A stretch of DNA of 52,312 bases from the NCBI RefSeq assembly GCF_900128475.1, contig NZ_LT635833.1, positions 51,436 through 103,747 on the forward strand. The letters run 5' to 3'. The stretch is from Mediterranea massiliensis. Its GTDB lineage: Bacteria > Bacteroidota > Bacteroidia > Bacteroidales > Bacteroidaceae. Below, piece by piece: positions 1 through 7,073 of the stretch. The position numbers and the translations under genes are program-made. Position 1 is the stretch's first letter. Each line of letters opens with the position of its first letter. Below the pieces are notes generated by a model. It was not told the DNA's origin and ran no database searches. It was given only the letters and a program-made list of their open reading frames with translations.

Positions 1-546
1 GACGCCCTGCCCGTCGGAGTCGTAGCCCGACTGATAGAAGCGGTAGCCCTCATGGCGGAAGATGCGGTTCATGGACACCTCGCCCTGATGCACTTCATCG
101 CCTGCGGCCAGCGTGAAGCGGCTCACGAAGTCTTTCGGTGCCGATGTGCCTGCATAATGCTCCACCTTGAACTCCTCCAGCGAGAGGCGGAAGGGGAAGG
201 CCGCCGTCTGCCCCTCGGATGTGGCAAAGGCCTCCACCTCCTCGCCCTGCCGCAGGTGCACGCGCCCCTGTACACCCCACACGTGGGTGACCAGCGCACC
301 CAACAAAATCCACACTAAAGAGAGATGGAACAAAAAAGTCGCCCGACGCTTCTGCACCCGACGACACCACAGATAACCGATACCCGCAACGGCCATCAGC
401 GCCCAGCAGGCCACGAACCAGGGCGAGCCATAGACGTGGCGCACGACCAAGGGAGTGCCCCACACCTTCTCCACACACGTGGCGGCCATCAATACACAGA
501 CAAGCAGGCCCAACAGGCCGAAGGAAAGATTTCTCAGAATTTTCAT
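1..546 (-). CDS. ResB/Ccs1-like cytochrome c biogenesis protein (3' end outside window)
   Basis: This reading frame is open from an ATG at 546 to the window edge (182 codons seen). The N-terminus has three hydrophobic segments (about residues 5-22, 35-52 and 60-80), the third with an FHLSL motif. A periplasmic stretch with the ResB-type pattern follows (LEEFKVEHY, SAPKDFVSRFTL, NRIFRHEGYRFYQSGYD). ResB works with CcsA in System II cytochrome c maturation, carrying and attaching haem at CXXCH sites outside the inner membrane. The protein may continue into a CcsA domain, as fused forms are known, but this cannot be seen here. The upstream gene on the same strand encodes a protein with two CXXCH sites, a plausible client. 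The gap between them is 141 bp, so a shared transcript is possible but unproven. Confidence 0.82.
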   Translation of the reverse strand, partial: MKILRNLSFGLLGLLVCVLMAATCVEKVWGTPLVVRHVYGSPWFVACWALMAVAGIGYLWCRRVQKRRATFLFHLSLVWILLGALVTHVWGVQGRVHLRQGEEVEAFATSEGQTAAFPFRLSLEEFKVEHYAGTSAPKDFVSRFTLAAGDEVHQGEVSMNRIFRHEGYRFYQSGYDSDGQGV

Positions 547-567
547 ACCAGAAAAGAGTTTATAGGG

Positions 568-603
568 AAAAGCAGTGCTTTACACCACAAAAAGCACTGC
601 TTT
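568..603. repeat. Paired AAAGCAnTGCTTT palindromes
   Basis: The 141-bp gap holds two copies of a 13-bp palindrome in inverted orientation: AAAGCAGTGCTTT, then AAAGCACTGCTTT at 591-603, each followed by ACAC. A degenerate third copy lies near 640. The same motif recurs at 25065-25121, and a relative (AAGCATTGCTT) at about 23629. The role is unknown; it could be a transcript-end or mRNA-stabilising hairpin, although no T-run follows. Confidence 0.6.
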
Positions 604-687
604 ACACATACGAACTCTATGTTTTAAAAAGTTCTGTGCAAAGCAATGCTATCTGTAGTGTTCTTACATCTTTTTATCGGCAAGCCA

Positions 688-2346
688 TCAGATGGAGTCG
701 ATGAACTTCACCACCGCCTCGCGGTCCTCTTTCGAAAGCTCGCGGAACTTCTGGACGGTGTAGTAGGCATCGCTCTGCTCGCTGGTGCCGTGCCACATGA
801 TGGCCTCCATCGTGGTGCGCGCACGGCAGTCGTGCAGGCGGTCGGCATACTCGGCCCCTGTGCAACGCTGATGCAGGCCGCGCCCCCAGAGCGGCGTGGT
901 GCGGCACCAACCAGTGCGGATGTCGTTCACCATGTGAAGTTTGTGCTGCACCATGTCGGTGTAGGGCCAAATCTTCTGATGCGGATAGCGGGGCAGTTGC
1001 TTGGCCTTGTCGCCTGTGAAGAAGCGGGCAGGGTCGCGTATCTCGTCATCGCCCGTCGTCCATGTGGGCTTGTGGCAGTAGGCGCAACCTATCTCCGAGA
1101 AGAGTTCCTTGCCGCGAAGCACGTCCTCGTCGTCCACATTGCGGGCGGCGGGTACGGCCAGGCCCCGATGCCACACCATGAGGTCGATGTAGTCCTGGTC
1201 GCTCACCTCGACGGGCAGCGTCTTCGAGGTCAGGTAGTTGTAGATGTTGTCCGCCACGTTGTCCGTGAACCATTCAGGGTGTTCCTCGGGTGTGGACACC
1301 TTGGCGATGTAGCTGGGAAAGCCCGCCTGAATGTCAGGGTCCTGCGAAGCATATTGGGCGTAGGAGCCTGCCGCGTCGAGGTAATGGAAGCGGCGGTCGC
1401 TGCGCGTGGCGTTGGTGATGTTCCAGAAGGCATTGGCACCCGCCGCGTCCTGCAAGGGGCCACGGCTCAGGGCGTAGGTATAGCGGTAGGGATACTTCGT
1501 ACCGTCGCCACCCTGAGCGGTGTTGGCATACTGCCCCGTCCAGTCGCCGTTGGCGAAGATGTTTGGGTTCAGGCCATTGGGCAGGTAGCCGTCCTGCTCC
1601 TGCTTGGCGTACTCGGCTTTGAGGTCCTCGTCGCTGATGGCATCGAGCAGGCCCGTGCCATAAATGCCGATGGTGGACTCCAGACGCACCTCGTATTCGC
1701 CCACGTCGTAGCCACGGTTGGCCACGTAGATGGCACTCCTGGGGATGTCCACTTCGGGGTAGCGCAGCTGGTAGGTCTCGCCGTCGGGGAACTTGTTGCC
1801 GAAGGCGTCGGTATATTCATGCCAGGTGATGGTTATCTGCGACTCGTCGAGCGGCGCCTTGAAGGGGGCCACGGCATGAGTTTGCGGCATGCCTGCCAGC
1901 CAGGGCACATAGGCCTCGGTCTCGGGGTTGTAAACCACCAGCAGATAGCCGTTTCCTATCTCGTTGGTGTTGAACGTGCCGCTGTTCTGGCTCTTGCCAT
2001 GCCCGTAGCCAGGATGACAATGGATGCACGAAGAGCGGATGTAGAGCGGTCCCAGGCCATGGCGCATGCCGTCGAAGTTGGCCGTGAAAGGTTTCTCGAA
2101 GAACTGCTCGCCACGGTTGAAGGCGGCATTCATGGTAGCGTCGGCCTCGACCACGGCCGTAGGGTCTTCGAAGGCCGTCGAGGTAGAGTTGGAGGTAGTG
2201 CCCAGTTCGCCGCCCGTGTAGTACCAGTCGGGCAGCTCAGCGGGCGTATCGGGCGAAGGATTGTCGCCCTTCACGTCGTCGTCGCTACAGGCCGTCAGGC
2301 TCAGAGCGGCTCCAAGAATAACATAAAAACAGGTCTTTTTCATCAT
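688..2346 (-). CDS. Di-haem c-type oxidoreductase / putative peroxidase (DHOR family) lipoprotein
   Basis: A 552-residue exported lipoprotein: signal peptide ending LSLTAC with lipidated Cys20. Two c-type haem sites are visible, CIHCH at about 107-111 and CAYCH at about 421-425. A late RTTPLWGRGL segment resembles the haem-pocket region of MauG/cytochrome c peroxidase-like proteins. Overall it fits the di-haem oxidoreductase family often annotated as a putative thiol oxidoreductase or peroxidase; the substrate is unknown. In Bacteroidota this family commonly neighbours imelysin-like and porin-like genes, as here. Translation could begin at either of two adjacent ATGs (2346 or 2343). An IS element ends 26 bp upstream of the start and separates the gene from its former operon partner, so expression now probably depends on readthrough or an IS-borne promoter. 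Function by family; regulation inferred. Confidence 0.85.
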   Translation of the reverse strand: MMKKTCFYVILGAALSLTACSDDDVKGDNPSPDTPAELPDWYYTGGELGTTSNSTSTAFEDPTAVVEADATMNAAFNRGEQFFEKPFTANFDGMRHGLGPLYIRSSCIHCHPGYGHGKSQNSGTFNTNEIGNGYLLVVYNPETEAYVPWLAGMPQTHAVAPFKAPLDESQITITWHEYTDAFGNKFPDGETYQLRYPEVDIPRSAIYVANRGYDVGEYEVRLESTIGIYGTGLLDAISDEDLKAEYAKQEQDGYLPNGLNPNIFANGDWTGQYANTAQGGDGTKYPYRYTYALSRGPLQDAAGANAFWNITNATRSDRRFHYLDAAGSYAQYASQDPDIQAGFPSYIAKVSTPEEHPEWFTDNVADNIYNYLTSKTLPVEVSDQDYIDLMVWHRGLAVPAARNVDDEDVLRGKELFSEIGCAYCHKPTWTTGDDEIRDPARFFTGDKAKQLPRYPHQKIWPYTDMVQHKLHMVNDIRTGWCRTTPLWGRGLHQRCTGAEYADRLHDCRARTTMEAIMWHGTSEQSDAYYTVQKFRELSKEDREAVVKFIDSI

Positions 2347-2462
2347 TGACTTTTCTTTTTTTCTGTTCTATCATTAGTGTCCACTAAAAAATCATAGAAG
2401 TTCTTTGAAATTATTGAAATTCAATTTGTTATAGGTAATTTTAGATTCCCGAGACTTGAATT

Positions 2463-2487
2463 TAACTTTGCGGTCAAAATCAGACCG
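2463..2487 (+). promoter_or_regulatory. Transposase -7 box and start-proximal hairpin
   Basis: TAACTTTG at 2463-2470 matches the Bacteroidota -7 consensus TAnnTTTG; no clear TTTG lies at -33. Just after it, CGGTC (2471-2475) and GACCG (2483-2487) form a 5-bp hairpin ending two bases before the ATG at 2490. A transcript starting about 6 nt after the -7 box would lack the left arm, whereas a transcript entering from outside would contain both arms. Confidence 0.55.
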
Positions 2488-2489
2488 TT

Positions 2490-3653
2490 ATGTTTAAAGA
2501 CGAGTACGTTTTCTCTCAATTAGTTAAATTCCTTGATTACGAGAAATTCAAATACATTGTGAAGAAATACAATGGCAACAAGTATATCAAAAGCTATACC
2601 TGTTGGAATCAGTTGCTTACGATGATGTTCGGTCAGCTATCCAATCGAGAGAGCCTCCGAGATCTGGTTGTGGCTATGGAAGCACATGCTGGGAAACTCT
2701 ACCATCTCGGAATCGGGAAATCTGTAACACGAAGCAATCTCAGTAAGGCTAATGAGCAACGTGATTACCATATTTTCGAGGAGTATGCAACATTCATGAT
2801 TGCCGAGGCCCGCAAGCGTAGAATCAATAAAATATTCGAACTTGACGGTCATGTTTACGCATTTGACTCTACAACGGTTGATTTGTGCCTGTCGGTGTTT
2901 GAATGGGCCAAATTTCGCAAACATAAAGGCGGAATAAAGTTGCATACGCTCTATGATGTTGAAGCGGAAGTACCTGCATTTGTGCATATTACACCTGCCA
3001 ACATTCACGATTCAAAGGCTATGCCTGAGATACCATACGAATCTGGAGCGCACTACATATTCGACCGCGGATATAACGACTTCAGCAATCTTAATACGAT
3101 AAATCGTATAGGTGCTTTCTTCGTTGTACGAGCCAAAACAAACGTACGGATCAAGCCTAAAACCTGGAAACGAAGATTGCCGGAAGGTGTAGTTTCGGAT
3201 GCAATCGGGTGCTTTACGGTTTATAAAAGTTCTAAGGATTATCCTGAGGAACTTAGAAAACTCATCGTTGAAAATCCTGAAGACGGTACACGATATATCT
3301 TCCTGACAAACAATCTTGACGCATCTGCGGAGTTGATATCATCGCTTTATCGAAACAGATGGAGTGTTGAACTGTTCTTCAAATGGATAAAACAACACCT
3401 CAGGATTAAGAAGTTTTGGGGAACATCGGAAAACGCAGTACGCATACAAATCTATTGTGCGATAATTACTTACTGTTTGGTAGCAATAATTCAACACGAT
3501 ATGAAATTAGAACGCAGCGTCTATGAGGTTCTTCAAATCCTCGGAATCTCTCTGACCGACAAAACACATCTCAGTGACTTGTTCGACAAATCGAATTTCA
3601 AAAATGTCAAAGACCGATATGATTCAAGTGAACCGAATTTATTTAATTTTTAA
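2490..3653 (+). CDS. IS4-family DDE transposase
   Basis: A 387-residue transposase with an intact catalytic triad: Asp126 (AFDSTTVDL), Asp192 (YIFDRGYNDF) and Glu294. The last lies in the IS4 hallmark Y-(2)-R-(3)-E-(6)-K, here Y287, R290, E294 and K301 (YRNRWSVELFFKWIK). The N-terminus resembles the DUF4372-type domain that precedes the catalytic domain in many Bacteroidota IS4 transposases. It cuts and rejoins the ends of its own element. No frameshift or stop is seen, so it is likely active. It is the only gene of the IS. Confidence 0.95.
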   Translation: MFKDEYVFSQLVKFLDYEKFKYIVKKYNGNKYIKSYTCWNQLLTMMFGQLSNRESLRDLVVAMEAHAGKLYHLGIGKSVTRSNLSKANEQRDYHIFEEYATFMIAEARKRRINKIFELDGHVYAFDSTTVDLCLSVFEWAKFRKHKGGIKLHTLYDVEAEVPAFVHITPANIHDSKAMPEIPYESGAHYIFDRGYNDFSNLNTINRIGAFFVVRAKTNVRIKPKTWKRRLPEGVVSDAIGCFTVYKSSKDYPEELRKLIVENPEDGTRYIFLTNNLDASAELISSLYRNRWSVELFFKWIKQHLRIKKFWGTSENAVRIQIYCAIITYCLVAIIQHDMKLERSVYEVLQILGISLTDKTHLSDLFDKSNFKNVKDRYDSSEPNLFNF

Positions 3654-3692
3654 CCTTGTCCATTTTTAGTGGACAGTAGTGCTGTTCTATCT

Positions 3693-4955
3693 TTAATGGT
3701 TGGCCTGCAACAACGTCTTCACCTCGTCGAAGATATCGTTCATCACATTGCAGGCATCGATGGCATCCTGATTGACTTTATCGTACTCGGCCGCACCACA
3801 GGTGTAGGCAAAGGGTTCGCCCATCAGGCTTATCTTGTCGTAGGCGTCTTGGATGGCGGCCTTCACGCGGCTGTCCAAATCGGCATTGAGCGTGGCGACG
3901 TAGGTGCTCAGCGTGTGTGTTGCCACCTGAATGGTACCGTCCACCGAGGGCGAGCCCTGATAGGCATTGCGGATGCTGATGACATTGCCCAGGAAGTCGC
4001 GGATGGAGTTCAGGCTGTAGGGCGACTCGATGTAGCTGGGGTCGTACTCCATGCCGCCCGAGGGAAGTCCCTTGCCCGTAGGGTTACCAATCTTGATGTT
4101 GCCCACCTCGTTGGCAATGTTCTGTATGCCGGCCGTTATCATGTCGTACACCACGTCGAGGTAGTTCTTGTACTCACTGCCTGCCGCGCCTGCATTCTTG
4201 ATGTTATCGCCGAAGTTCTTGCCCTTGTCCAGTTCGGTGTCGGTCAGAATCTGCTGCTTCTCGGCCGATACATTCTCAGTTCCTGCCCAGCAGGCCTCCA
4301 GCAGGATGCACTGGTTGCGCAGGTCGCCTGCCAGCCCCACGAGGTAGTTCAGCTCTTCGGTAGTGTAGTTCAGGTTGTGGGCCACGCTGGTAGAATTGGC
4401 CGTAGCGTTACCGCTGGCATTGGTGTTGGTCAGCTCGAAGAGCAGGTACTCGATGGCATGGAAGCCTTGCAGGGCATAGCCCAGGTAGTTGCCCACATAG
4501 TTGCCTTCGTCGTCCATCTGCGCCATCTGGGCGGGGTTGTTCAGCAGAGCGTCCATACCCGTCTTGTCCAGCGGCCAGGAGTCGATGTGGGGGTCTACGT
4601 TGTAGTCGCCTGCAGGGCCAAACAGCCATGCCTCACTCTTCTCCCAATAGTCGCGCGCCAGCTTCCAGGCCTCGCAGGCGGCCTCTACGTCGGCGGTGGT
4701 CAGCGTACCAGCCTGCTTCTTCGTGCGGATGTCGATACACAAGCTGTGAAGGCTCATGGCGGCGTCGGCCATGCCCTGATACGAAGGAATCACGGTCTTG
4801 TCGGCAAAGTCGGCCACCACTTCCTTCAAGGCCTTCTCCTGAGCCGAAAGCTCGGTTCCGTCGGTAGGGTCATCGTTGTCACTACAAGATGTCATACTCA
4901 TGCCCATCATGGCTCCCAGAGCCAGACAGAGCGGAAATTTCAGAAACGTTTTCAT
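3693..4955 (-). CDS. Imelysin-like (M75 family) lipoprotein
   Basis: A 420-residue lipoprotein: the signal peptide ends MSMTSC, then an acidic SDNDD tail. The imelysin family signature GxHxxE is present as GFHAIE (residues 164-169) in a long helical protein. The family includes the iron-regulated protein IrpA and the EfeO iron-uptake component; several members are thought to bind metal or haem rather than act as peptidases. The porin-like gene lies upstream, with a 149-bp gap that holds an inverted-repeat element, and the di-haem gene is downstream beyond the IS. The trio suggests envelope handling of iron or haem. The precise activity is not established from sequence. Confidence 0.88.
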   Translation of the reverse strand: MKTFLKFPLCLALGAMMGMSMTSCSDNDDPTDGTELSAQEKALKEVVADFADKTVIPSYQGMADAAMSLHSLCIDIRTKKQAGTLTTADVEAACEAWKLARDYWEKSEAWLFGPAGDYNVDPHIDSWPLDKTGMDALLNNPAQMAQMDDEGNYVGNYLGYALQGFHAIEYLLFELTNTNASGNATANSTSVAHNLNYTTEELNYLVGLAGDLRNQCILLEACWAGTENVSAEKQQILTDTELDKGKNFGDNIKNAGAAGSEYKNYLDVVYDMITAGIQNIANEVGNIKIGNPTGKGLPSGGMEYDPSYIESPYSLNSIRDFLGNVISIRNAYQGSPSVDGTIQVATHTLSTYVATLNADLDSRVKAAIQDAYDKISLMGEPFAYTCGAAEYDKVNQDAIDACNVMNDIFDEVKTLLQANH

Positions 4956-5008
4956 TGTGTCTTATGTTTTTTGGTTATTATGGAATGTATTCAAGTAAAA
5001 TCAGATCT

Positions 5009-5100
5009 TCACCACAGATTACACGGATTATCACAGATTCATCGACCTGACAATCTGAAAATCAAGAAAGGTCTGTGTCAATCTGCGCCATCTGTGGTGA
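5009..5100. repeat. Imperfect inverted repeat with CACAGATT-type tandem arms
   Basis: Left arm (5009-5040) repeats CACAGATTA, CACGGATTA and CACAGATT. The right arm (about 5070-5100) is its imperfect complement, ending CATCTGTGGTGA. It sits 4 bp after the porin stop and before the imelysin start, so it would fold in the mRNA between two cotranscribed genes. It belongs to the same architectural class as other tandem-armed palindromes in this window; closest in arm sequence is the element at 38691-38820. Confidence 0.75.
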
Positions 5101-5104
5101 GCTA

Positions 5105-6463
5105 TTACAAGTTGAAGAAGCCCGCATAGGCAACGCCTACCGACACGGCAGGCTCGTTGTTGAACTTGCTTTTGAGGAGGCCGATGGAATATTCGCCCTT
5201 GAGCACGACTTCCTTCAGCGGATAGTAGTTGACGCCCACGGCCAGACGCTGGCGGCCATACTCCTCGTAGTGGGTCACGGCCTTGGCAGTCTTGTACATG
5301 GAGTCGTAGTACTCGTAGCGGCCGAAGAGGTAGAGGCGCTGCTCCTTGTCGGTACGTCTGGGGTTGAGGGAAAGGAAGTCGTAACCCACCTCCACACCTG
5401 TGGCAATGGCACTCGAGGCCACGGGCTGCTTGGGCGAGGGAGAGTCCTTGGAAAAACTCTGGTTGTAACGGGTGATGAGGTCGGCGTCGGACAGGTGACC
5501 ATAGTCGAACGAGCCGCGCGCCACCCAGTTGTGGGCGTCGTAGCAGAAGTCGAACGCGCCGATGAGTACCGTTCCCTTCACATCGTCGTAAACGGCGTTG
5601 GTGGCCTTCTTCAGGGTGTTGCTGAAGGAATTGCCCGCATAGCCGCTGAGCGAGAGGCGCAGGCCTTTCACCGAATAGTTGTCCACGCGGAAGGCACCTG
5701 CCATGGCATTGGCTATCTTGAATTCGTAGGGGCTGCCCGCTCCACCTTTCACCCATTCCTTGCTGCCGAAGCGGTCGGAGTCGAGACCTGCCAGAAGCAT
5801 GGCTTCGTAGCGCCACTGGCCGGCACGGCCCCAAAGGCTGACGCCCGTCTCGTGCCACGTGCAGGGCAGGATGGTGTTCTCGCCCTCGGGTCGATAGACA
5901 CCGAAGAACTCGGTGGGCAGGTGGTGGGCATTGGTCATGCCGACGGGCACTACCATGTGGCCCAGCTTGATGTTGAACTGGGGACAGAAGGACTTCTGAA
6001 TCCAAAATTGCTCGAGGGCCACTTCACCGCCACGCTCCACTTCGCTTTCGTACTCGCCGCCTTCGTGTTCCTCAATCTCGACGGCACTCTCCGTGCCGCC
6101 ATGTTCGAACTCGATTTCGGTACCCATGGTCCAACCCTTGCCGAAGTCGTAACCCAGCATGATGACTACGTGAGGCAGGTCGAAGCGACCGTGCGTGTCG
6201 TCCTTGTAGTTCTGCGGGCTGTCGTAGCGCAGGTAGTTGTCACTATAAAAATTGTAGCTGTAGACGGCTTCCCCATAGCCGCCGATGGTGAATCGCAGTT
6301 TGCGCGGAGCGGCTTCGGCGTCGGTTTTCTGTACGGCTTCGATACTTGCCAGCTTGGCCCGTCCGTCGGACTCCTGCCGTTGAGAGGTTGTTCCCTCGTC
6401 GGCGTAAAGTGCTCCTGTACAGAGCATCAGGCCCAATGAAAGGCCCCATACCTTTTGTTTCAT
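5105..6463 (-). CDS. Outer-membrane beta-barrel (porin-like) protein
   Basis: A 452-residue protein with a signal peptide (cleavage near ALYA) followed by alternating amphipathic strands, e.g. RFTIGGYGEAVYSYNFYSDN, HVVIMLGYDFGKGWTMGTEIEFEHGG and FNIKLGHMVVPVG. It ends in aromatic Phe (GVAYAGFFNL), as outer-membrane barrels do. The pattern fits a porin/phosphate-selective-porin-like protein that fills the outer membrane and lets small solutes pass; substrate unknown. It is the first gene of the porin/imelysin/di-haem set, and a strong promoter with an overlapping palindrome lies just upstream (6495-6545). A short acidic patch around residues 125-145 (EEHEGGEYESEVE) may be a loop or metal-binding segment. 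Confidence 0.75.
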   Translation of the reverse strand: MKQKVWGLSLGLMLCTGALYADEGTTSQRQESDGRAKLASIEAVQKTDAEAAPRKLRFTIGGYGEAVYSYNFYSDNYLRYDSPQNYKDDTHGRFDLPHVVIMLGYDFGKGWTMGTEIEFEHGGTESAVEIEEHEGGEYESEVERGGEVALEQFWIQKSFCPQFNIKLGHMVVPVGMTNAHHLPTEFFGVYRPEGENTILPCTWHETGVSLWGRAGQWRYEAMLLAGLDSDRFGSKEWVKGGAGSPYEFKIANAMAGAFRVDNYSVKGLRLSLSGYAGNSFSNTLKKATNAVYDDVKGTVLIGAFDFCYDAHNWVARGSFDYGHLSDADLITRYNQSFSKDSPSPKQPVASSAIATGVEVGYDFLSLNPRRTDKEQRLYLFGRYEYYDSMYKTAKAVTHYEEYGRQRLAVGVNYYPLKEVVLKGEYSIGLLKSKFNNEPAVSVGVAYAGFFNL

Positions 6464-6494
6464 TTCCCTTATTTTTTATAATTTTTTGTTGGTG

Positions 6495-6525
6495 CAAAGG
6501 TACGGGGGCACTCAAAGGGGGGCAA
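6495..6525 (-). promoter_or_regulatory. Promoter of the porin operon
   Basis: On the minus strand TACCTTTG (6502-6495) is the -7 box, preceded by TTG (6525-6523) with exactly 20 nt between, matching the Bacteroidota sigma factor consensus. The predicted start is about 25 nt before the porin ATG. Confidence 0.8.
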
Positions 6526-6545
6526 TACCCAAAAGTGGGTATTGC
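6522..6545. promoter_or_regulatory. Perfect 10-4-10 palindrome overlapping the -33 box (candidate operator)
   Basis: GCAATACCCA and TGGGTATTGC are perfect complements separated by AAAG. One arm contains the -33 TTG of the porin promoter, so a bound protein would compete with or contact RNA polymerase. The inner 16 bp can be read as a 7-2-7 arrangement of TACCCA(A/C) heptamers, reminiscent of NarL/LuxR-type response-regulator sites; this is an inference from shape only. Confidence 0.65.
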
Positions 6546-6575
6546 AGGGAGGAAAATAGGTAGTTTTAGGTATTA

Positions 6576-7073
6576 TTACTTCAGCCGCAGGGCCGCAATG
6601 TAATAGACGGCCAGAAAGAGGACCATCAGCACCAGCGCGACCAGGCAGACGATGCGTGCCCACAGATGGTGGTCGGTCCAAGGGCCGACGGCAAAGAGCA
6701 GGCTGATGCAGACGTTGAACGCCCGCAGGAGGCGCACCACGCACACGTATTGCTGCCCTACGTTGCGGGCATTCACGCGCACAGGGAAGCGGATGAAGCG
6801 CACGGGCAGGCGGGCACCCGTCACCATCAGCGCGAACACGAGCGTCGACAGGAGGGCCGATACCCACATATTACCATCCGCCTGTCCGCCTTGTGTGGTA
6901 TACTGCCAAAGCACGCCCACCCAGCCCAGCACAACCAGAAGCAGGGCCACGCCTTCCATCACCCAATCCACGACGGCGGGGCGGAAATGTACATCGGGAC
7001 AATCGTGGGCCGAGAAAGGACCCAGGTTCACGCCAAACAGATGGAAAGACTTGATTCGTATCATAATCGTCAT
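6576..7073 (-). CDS. Small integral membrane protein, function unknown
   Basis: A 165-residue protein with about four hydrophobic helices (roughly residues 37-58, 70-87, 112-128 and 138-160) and no recognisable catalytic motif. Its ATG overlaps the stop of the S41 peptidase gene in an ATGA arrangement (7073-7070), indicating translational coupling; a second ATG three codons in (about 7064) is also possible. It is the last gene of the SPFH operon. The four-helix layout recalls the membrane protein encoded at 9978-10490, but no sequence match is obvious by eye. Confidence 0.7.
   Translation of the reverse strand: MTIMIRIKSFHLFGVNLGPFSAHDCPDVHFRPAVVDWVMEGVALLLVVLGWVGVLWQYTTQGGQADGNMWVSALLSTLVFALMVTGARLPVRFIRFPVRVNARNVGQQYVCVVRLLRAFNVCISLLFAVGPWTDHHLWARIVCLVALVLMVLFLAVYYIAALRLK

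Larger units (their letters stand above)
2373..3681 (+). mobile_element. Complete IS4-family insertion sequence, about 1.31 kb, with target duplication
   Basis: The element is bounded by imperfect terminal inverted repeats whose core is TGTCCACTAAAAA (left 2378-2390; right, complemented, 3663-3675). With five outer bases the match is about 16 of 18. The sequence CTGTTCTATC occurs immediately outside each end (2363-2372 and 3682-3691), a 10-bp target duplication of the length expected for IS4-type transposition. One intact transposase fills the interior. The near-perfect duplication and intact gene suggest recent arrival. It lies in a gap that would otherwise be only about 28 bp, between the imelysin-like gene (stop 3693) and the di-haem gene (start 2346), opposite in direction to both. 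Its base composition is visibly more AT-rich than its neighbours. Confidence 0.93.

Noticed and set aside
646..2349. 567-codon plus-strand open frame
   Set aside because: It mirrors the di-haem gene, which has a signal peptide and two CXXCH motifs; the plus-strand product shows no family features.
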